From: Halanaerobiales bacterium
GTDB lineage: Bacteria; Bacillota_F; Halanaerobiia; Halanaerobiales; DTU029
DNA: 18,051 nt
Reading direction: 5' to 3'
Assembly: GCA_016278415.1 (NCBI GenBank)
Contig: JADQBV010000397.1
Span: 1 to 18,051, forward strand
Positions 16,101 through 18,051 of the stretch are shown piece by piece. Position 1 is the first letter of the stretch. Each line of letters begins with the position of its first letter. The translations under genes and the position numbers were made by a program. The notes beneath the pieces were generated by a model. The model worked only from the letters and a program-made list of their open reading frames with translations. It was not told the origin of the DNA and searched no databases.

Positions 16101-17463
16101 TAACATATGGAATCTCCATATTTACTTTTTCTAGTTGCAATTCAATAGAATACAATACTTCATGATCCTCATACTTAGAATTGGGATTAATGGATGTAAT
16201 TTTTGTAGCTGGTGGCTTAAAAGATATTAAATCACTTTTTAACCATTCACTTTCATTACCAAGTTCATCTACAGCTTTTACCCAAATATAATAGGTTTTA
16301 TCTACTGATAAATTGCTAAACACTTTATACTTTTCATATATTATTTCTCCTGCTTTAGAGTCAGGGATACTATTACTTTCCAAACAAGTAATTACATAGT
16401 TTGAGATTTGAGATAATTCATCATAAGCATCCCATGTCATTCTGATGCTTTCACCAATTTTTTCAATTAAAACATTATTAATCACTGGTGGAGTAGTGTC
16501 TAATAATATATTATCACTATATATTGATGAAGTATTACCTAAACTGTCCCTAAATTGCACGTAGACTAGTTTATCGCCATCACCAATTGATAATTGCCAA
16601 TTTTTATTTGTTCGATATGACTGCCAAGATAAATAATTTTTATCTACTTCATTTTTTAATCTCATCTCTGCAATACCGCTTATATTATCACTTGCTGATA
16701 TATTGAGCGTTGTAGAAATATTGTTAGTAGCTATAGCTCCATTGTTAATAGTAAATTTATTTTTTGTTGGTCCTGTAGTATCAATCTGAACATAATTTGA
16801 AGTCTGATAAGTAGAAATGTTACCTAAAGAATCCTTTAATTTTATGTATATTTTTTTAGTTCCGTCTCCACTGCTAACTATCCAACTTTTTGATGTTTTA
16901 TATGACTCCCAATTTGAAAAACCACTACTTTCTGAATTGCTAAAACACATCTCTTTTACACCCATAACATCTTCTGCAGAAATATGTAAAGTTATTGGTA
17001 AATTTTTATTGTCTGACATAAAATTCTGACCATTATTTATATAAAAATGGTTTATAGATGGTCCAGACTTATCATCCTGATATGTAACACTTCCTTTTGC
17101 ACTTAATAATCCACGATCAGGTGCTCCTGCCCTTACTTTCCATCTACCTGTTATAGCATTTTTTATTAAACCAGATCTAGAACTAGAGGTTGATGCTGTA
17201 CTATACTCTTCTACTACAAGATTATCATTTGGATCATAAATTTTAAAAGTCGCATGACCGCTATACGCATACCTACTTACTGTACATTCCCATTCTATAT
17301 CTTGGGTAAAATCAATAGTAAAATACTTGATATCCTCATTGTCAAAACCATCAGCATATACTGATACATCTGTCTCCTCAGCCTTCAAGACTAAACTAAA
17401 AAATATTAGAAAAACTAAAGATAATATAATAGTATTCTTTTTATAATTAGATATATAACTCAT
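9514..17463 (-). CDS. Giant secreted multidomain adhesin-like protein (Ig/FN3 modules, PKD-like, beta-helix)
   Basis: This is a 2649-residue protein. An in-frame ATG exists at 17532, but it lies inside the -35 box of the best promoter. The ATG at 17463 has GGGGTGAT upstream and starts a proper signal peptide (NYKKNTIILSLVFLIFFSLV, cleavage near LKA|EE). Approximate residues: beta-sandwich-like N-domain 30-128; two homologous Ig-like modules 131-227 and 228-321; FN3 322-416; then Ig/FN3-like modules marked by D-x-T-x-P junctions near 618, 753, 1290, 1391, 1597, 1699, 1813, 1937, 2043, 2151 and 2259; PKD-like 2360-2452 (NQPPIITF, AYDPDSGSDLDYIWDTGED, ATDVDDG); right-handed beta-helix-like 2456-2649. 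I see no catalytic motif, LPXTG, SLH domain or C-terminal membrane segment. It is probably an extracellular adhesin or scaffold. The first gene of the operon, it ends 16 bases before the RHS gene and may act with it. Domain classes are fairly sure; function is inferred. Confidence 0.92.
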   Translation of the reverse strand: MSYISNYKKNTIILSLVFLIFFSLVLKAEETDVSVYADGFDNEDIKYFTIDFTQDIEWECTVSRYAYSGHATFKIYDPNDNLVVEEYSTASTSSSRSGLIKNAITGRWKVRAGAPDRGLLSAKGSVTYQDDKSGPSINHFYINNGQNFMSDNKNLPITLHISAEDVMGVKEMCFSNSESSGFSNWESYKTSKSWIVSSGDGTKKIYIKLKDSLGNISTYQTSNYVQIDTTGPTKNKFTINNGAIATNNISTTLNISASDNISGIAEMRLKNEVDKNYLSWQSYRTNKNWQLSIGDGDKLVYVQFRDSLGNTSSIYSDNILLDTTPPVINNVLIEKIGESIRMTWDAYDELSQISNYVITCLESNSIPDSKAGEIIYEKYKVFSNLSVDKTYYIWVKAVDELGNESEWLKSDLISFKPPATKITSINPNSKYEDHEVLYSIELQLEKVNMEIPYVIERKNPGTNSWVELEQVSYNSLLDNNFIYKDNNELVSHSSYRYKVYTLNGNEKSEDFISNTVIIPNINADLNLPSTDNNPISKELVIENIPDTDIEGDIIRFLGWYQLGENGIAQRITEDFQSGSITYKFPSDGEWLWWLEVEESNENFDFNITYETDKRTIIVDTTQPNGNLAITNTSGVEYTEEIPTNTEEVRLEITDLTDSNGVIDSGIEKLTIYNGTTKPAKIYNMVDAIDVEGNLDTDISFEISDGIAGMEVSRDNQYNLPWILESGNDGQRTVSIEITDNAGNKRVISENCKLDTTSPPLSSYFTHNHSTKNNNPTIIFTWQNTADDVSDFIVKYNNEEKDAELSLEGEISIGSYEISVNDLGYNQAVAIEVIAVDKAGNRSEPANYTAYTKAQVGEIGNISGGYSDEYEHYLEFSLIEPNSGNVSSHVLEFGIFENGEFSKAMNGNIELSVNATFIHSLLEAHQVNDYRLVAYNESGDPTYAAVEENIEVPNTPPTKPIIDNNSYPQNWTVNINESNQVEFNYIPANDVDKDTIDHIVYWAEGNYSNNEPEIWNIYNEGKPDNTPLIIDSVDTTEHGKTYTWYVKAKEDTEDYHEESISDKVTFTVDLNRPTIEIEELDLYTNKESITVTANDIKESSNPNEVFSDIDYISYILVYADGTLTEKRIITELTPDGNNGWIAQLPLIEGEYTLQLSAFDKASNESNILNKEIKVDYTIPQINSYSLDTLMESGIYKTYRNRVDLYIDMEDSLSNDFASGVSKLKYWFVTNQGDEESLQAKTKNIDDGIDSYQLELDMSDLIDGQQYYLAIQAEDNVGNSTEITYLDNPILIDRTPPSLSLEVSELKAYGANQYLSSLEELSIESSAVDEESDIDDSGYRVYSINNDEYINSEWLDLKSIKNTLLTDGAEYCLVFRASNRVGNSTTIKSENFIYDSSAPTNVYLTVPDGKFISGEVITFTTEAVDSHSPIKSYKLAIGSTPGGRELTSLIAGNIDGYMEMEFINSKYRLRLPEVSDGTYYTTLLVRNAADKTSSYQGNNIEVDNKQEKLIVNDEGPYTASDTQLSAEWQYSGEKEIKEYSFRIKIRDGEYITEDVTVDENQVTVSGLNLEQGQTYQFEITAVFIEEIPALQENSAGVTVDTTYPVINTFNSPEYSTSDKIKFDWDGNDEESGKLKVEVALGTGYNQTDATDGWVELINNTLNYDSNGKALDLNTGQHYYPMLRITNGAERQADLSGTSIIIDDTPPPAPIVDDHAHYINLEQTIILDWTMTELQNRLDSESGNSKYYWAYSKEISDLTLDNQSLTWNEVDSTLKVRFDNITQIVDDEITNGTTYYFAVKTQNGAGLENIGSADGLIVDRDAPSIPELRVLSTINLDGEEIEKEVNYLNSIEDVKLWIESNDPQSRVNKYEYVYGLKDELKDIDRIQWTEYPIEDENEYNKAQVIDINNPNFEEGEIYKFAGESYNGAELISQTGYSSGVILDITAPKIINVNGIASGDNLIFDWDVDLDSSRSPIVWYETALVTNPTKTPEQWDNNGLSKILTIDASTFNDGRYYLKVRAINAAGNHSRSGDQFEEVGLSPVVILDRTPPEVTELVHPDYVHNEFETIIKAQDNEFGSGISTYQYALGTYVNPTLYSGNWHEVINLADHAEIEDLIKTILDTGSLKSGKEIYLRARVKDNVDMWSEIKKSKKIIVDHTPPIVDEISISGPETVNTTDKIKALNLIYDGAEIESKITHYRISVSEEKDDQNWETDPLNQAIAEFDNMISDLELEEKAYYLVVELFNSVGLSTIKYSEEPVIIDITPPILTFSDITDELVFNNPSVEKPGQLKYMLSETANVSFVLTKPGGEAVEYPTEEGLLAEQEYIFDFIDNAYGVYNLKPIVVDKAGNIMVNEVSKQIRVNQPPIITFSEDEDGIAFYTTKGKELILEPLTAYDPDSGSDLDYIWDTGEDPSTILYDSCPEHIYTELDEYIITLIATDVDDGVTTVVTKVKVDNTTRGQLYMDETWSKNHRIYDDVLVPIGIKLTVLPETAVIVDGIPGETGYNHLLDIEGELEIAGEIGKEVMISSVKNQIDSWQGIRIIGHANITGLDIRDAFRAITVIESGQALIQDSIFRNNKVGLHVYGSNPEVVGSQFIDNLLYGIKEDNGGQPFVIDSIFSGNGIDYYHQELNKITIDYLNSIDGNSGNIGQ
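16501..17073 (-). repeat. Two tandem Ig-like modules at the N-terminus of the adhesin-like protein
   Basis: Residues 131-227 and 228-321 are clear homologues of 97 and 94 residues. Both open with D-x-(S/T)-G-P and F-x-INNG. Both carry L-x-ISA-x-D followed by G and a conserved Met (VKEM, IAEM), W-x-S/Y-Y-x-T-x-K-x-W, then GDG-x-K-x-(I/V)-Y-(I/V) and (R/K)-D-SLGN. The second module ends at DTTPP, where the FN3-type modules begin. The pattern is typical of Ig-like repeats in large clostridial surface proteins. DNA identity is low, so the duplication is not recent. Confidence 0.8.
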
Positions 17464-17467
17464 TTTA

Positions 17468-17475
17468 ATCACCCC
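17468..17475 (-). promoter_or_regulatory. Ribosome binding site fixing the start of the adhesin-like gene
   Basis: The minus strand reads GGGGTGATTAAAATG. GGGGTGAT matches the extended Shine-Dalgarno consensus (AGGAGGTGAT) apart from one base and sits four bases before the ATG at 17463. No comparable site precedes the in-frame ATG at 17532. Confidence 0.8.
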
Positions 17476-17503
17476 ATAAATTATTTGATTCTTGCACATC
17501 AGC

Positions 17504-17532
17504 ATTTTAAAAAAGTCAAAACAATATATCAA
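17504..17532 (-). promoter_or_regulatory. Sigma-A type promoter for the two-gene giant-protein operon
   Basis: On the minus strand, TTGATA (17527-17532, five of six bases of TTGACA) is followed by a 17-base spacer and TAAAAT (17504-17509, five of six bases of TATAAT). Transcription should begin near 17497, giving a leader of about 34 bases before the start codon. The region just upstream is extremely AT-rich, as expected of an UP-element-like context. No operator palindrome is evident. Confidence 0.7.
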
Positions 17533-17678
17533 GGTTAATTATATGATACTAATACAAATTTCTAAGATATATTTCTATATTAAAATGTAAATTCCTGCAT
17601 ATTTATATATTTTTTTATAATTAATTAATATTATATTATTATTTCAATTAGTTACTATTTTATATTCCATAATACGAC
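17533..17678. other. AT-rich intergenic tract without a gene
   Basis: This spacer between the lpdA terminator and the operon promoter is nearly all A and T, with runs such as seven T and an imperfect TTAATTAA-centred palindrome near 17617-17630. I see no open reading frame with a ribosome site, no RNA gene and no convincing regulatory RNA. It probably acts only as flexible upstream promoter DNA. Confidence 0.6.
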
Positions 17679-17710
17679 AAAAAACCCCTGGGCTCATCCA
17701 GGAGTTTTTT
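17679..17710 (-). terminator. Intrinsic terminator downstream of lpdA
   Basis: The minus strand reads AAAAAACTCCTGG, a six-base loop (ATGAGC), then CCAGGGGTTTTTT. This gives a seven-base GC-rich stem with one U·G wobble, extended by A-U pairs and ending in six T. It lies about 75 bases past the lpdA stop and before the next promoter. The plus-strand reading has a C-A mismatch at the wobble position, so the minus orientation is favoured, although some bidirectional activity is possible. Confidence 0.88.
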
Positions 17711-17784
17711 ACATTAAATAAGTATTCACTTTGAGCTAATATCAATCCCTCTTATCGTAACATTATTTACAATCATTAATCTAC
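17711..17784. other. Short 3' untranslated region of lpdA
   Basis: About 74 bases between the lpdA stop codon and the terminator. No reading frame, repeat or hairpin besides the terminator is evident. Confidence 0.5.
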
Positions 17785-18051
17785 TCAACTATGTATAGAC
17801 TTCCCTAAAATGTCCTCAGCTGCTTCCATAATAGTTTCTGACAATGTAGGATGGGCATGGATGGTCGAAGCAAGGTTCTCTGCAGTTATTCCATTTTTGA
17901 CAGCTAGGGTTATTTCAGAAATTAAATTAGCAGCATCAGTACCAAAAATTTCTCCCCCTAAAATCTTGCCACTCTCCTGTTCAGATATTAAAGTTACCAT
18001 TCCGGTCTCTTCTCCCATTGCCTTGGCCTTGCCATTTGCCCTGTAAGGAAA
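17785..18051 (-). CDS. lpdA: Dihydrolipoyl dehydrogenase, C-terminal dimerisation domain (partial)
   Basis: The last 88 residues are seen, entering from the right edge; the true start lies outside the window. The frame continues upstream of the internal Met at 18018 (FPYRANGKAKAMGEETGM), so that Met is not the start. The sequence is the dimerisation domain of the FAD-dependent pyridine nucleotide-disulfide oxidoreductases: G-(M)-V-T-L, KILGGEIFGTDAANLISEI and the signature HAHPTLSE near the end. Its second His and the Glu form the catalytic His-Glu pair that acts across the dimer with the redox-active cysteines. The enzyme reoxidises dihydrolipoamide in 2-oxoacid dehydrogenase complexes, acetoin dehydrogenase or the glycine cleavage system; which one cannot be told from this fragment. 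It ends normally and is followed by its own terminator, so it is a housekeeping neighbour and not part of the giant-gene operon. Confidence 0.95.
   Translation of the reverse strand, partial: FPYRANGKAKAMGEETGMVTLISEQESGKILGGEIFGTDAANLISEITLAVKNGITAENLASTIHAHPTLSETIMEAAEDILGKSIHS

Noticed and set aside
17490..17520. TTGACT as an alternative -35 box near 17515
   Set aside because: At 17-18 bases downstream there is only TGCAAG/GCAAGA, a poor -10. The overlapping TTGATA-17-TAAAAT pair is much better.
17533..17678. Possible small RNA or riboswitch in the AT-rich spacer
   Set aside because: It has almost no GC to form stable structure, and the promoter places the transcript start downstream of it.
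17810..18046. Plus-strand 78-codon frame opposite lpdA
   Set aside because: It mirrors the conserved dihydrolipoyl dehydrogenase C-terminus on the other strand; the minus-strand product is unmistakable.

Overview
Everything in this window reads on the minus strand. Base composition is AT-rich, with TTG/ATG starts, G-rich Shine-Dalgarno sites and a sigma-A type promoter. That fits a low-GC Firmicutes-like bacterium (Clostridia, possibly a Halanaerobiales-type anaerobe). The lineage is inferred from composition and protein style, not from a marker gene.

Layout in the direction of transcription (right to left): (1) The C-terminal 88 residues of a dihydrolipoyl dehydrogenase (lpdA) enter from the right edge and stop at 17785, followed by a clear intrinsic terminator at about 17679-17710. 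(2) A very AT-rich gap leads to a strong promoter (TTGATA-17 bp-TAAAAT, 17504-17532). (3) A 2649-residue secreted protein (9514-17463) has a signal peptide, an N-terminal beta-sandwich-like region, two tandem Ig-like modules, about a dozen more Ig/FN3-like modules, a PKD-like domain and a short right-handed beta-helix-like C-terminus. (4) Sixteen bases later a second giant secreted gene starts (TTG at 9497). It stays open for 3165 codons to the left edge. It carries a signal peptide, two discoidin (F5/8C)-like domains, a glycine-rich beta-helical (DUF7305-like) region, Ig-like modules, one FN3, a domain ending in HFSSFSV, then an RHS-type core with about 1000 residues of YD repeats, and a further discoidin-like domain late in the array. 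Its C-terminus lies outside the window.

The two giant genes look like one two-gene operon, set off from lpdA by its own promoter and by the lpdA terminator. Both products should be exported by Sec and are built almost entirely of extracellular adhesion and beta-structured modules. The second resembles WapA/teneurin-type RHS proteins, whose YD repeats form a shell that often encloses a C-terminal toxin. The natural hypothesis is a cell-surface adhesin plus an RHS effector or adhesin working together in attachment or contact-dependent antagonism. The toxin tip and any immunity gene would lie to the left and cannot be seen. No RNA genes, insertion sequences, CRISPR arrays or plus-strand genes are supported.
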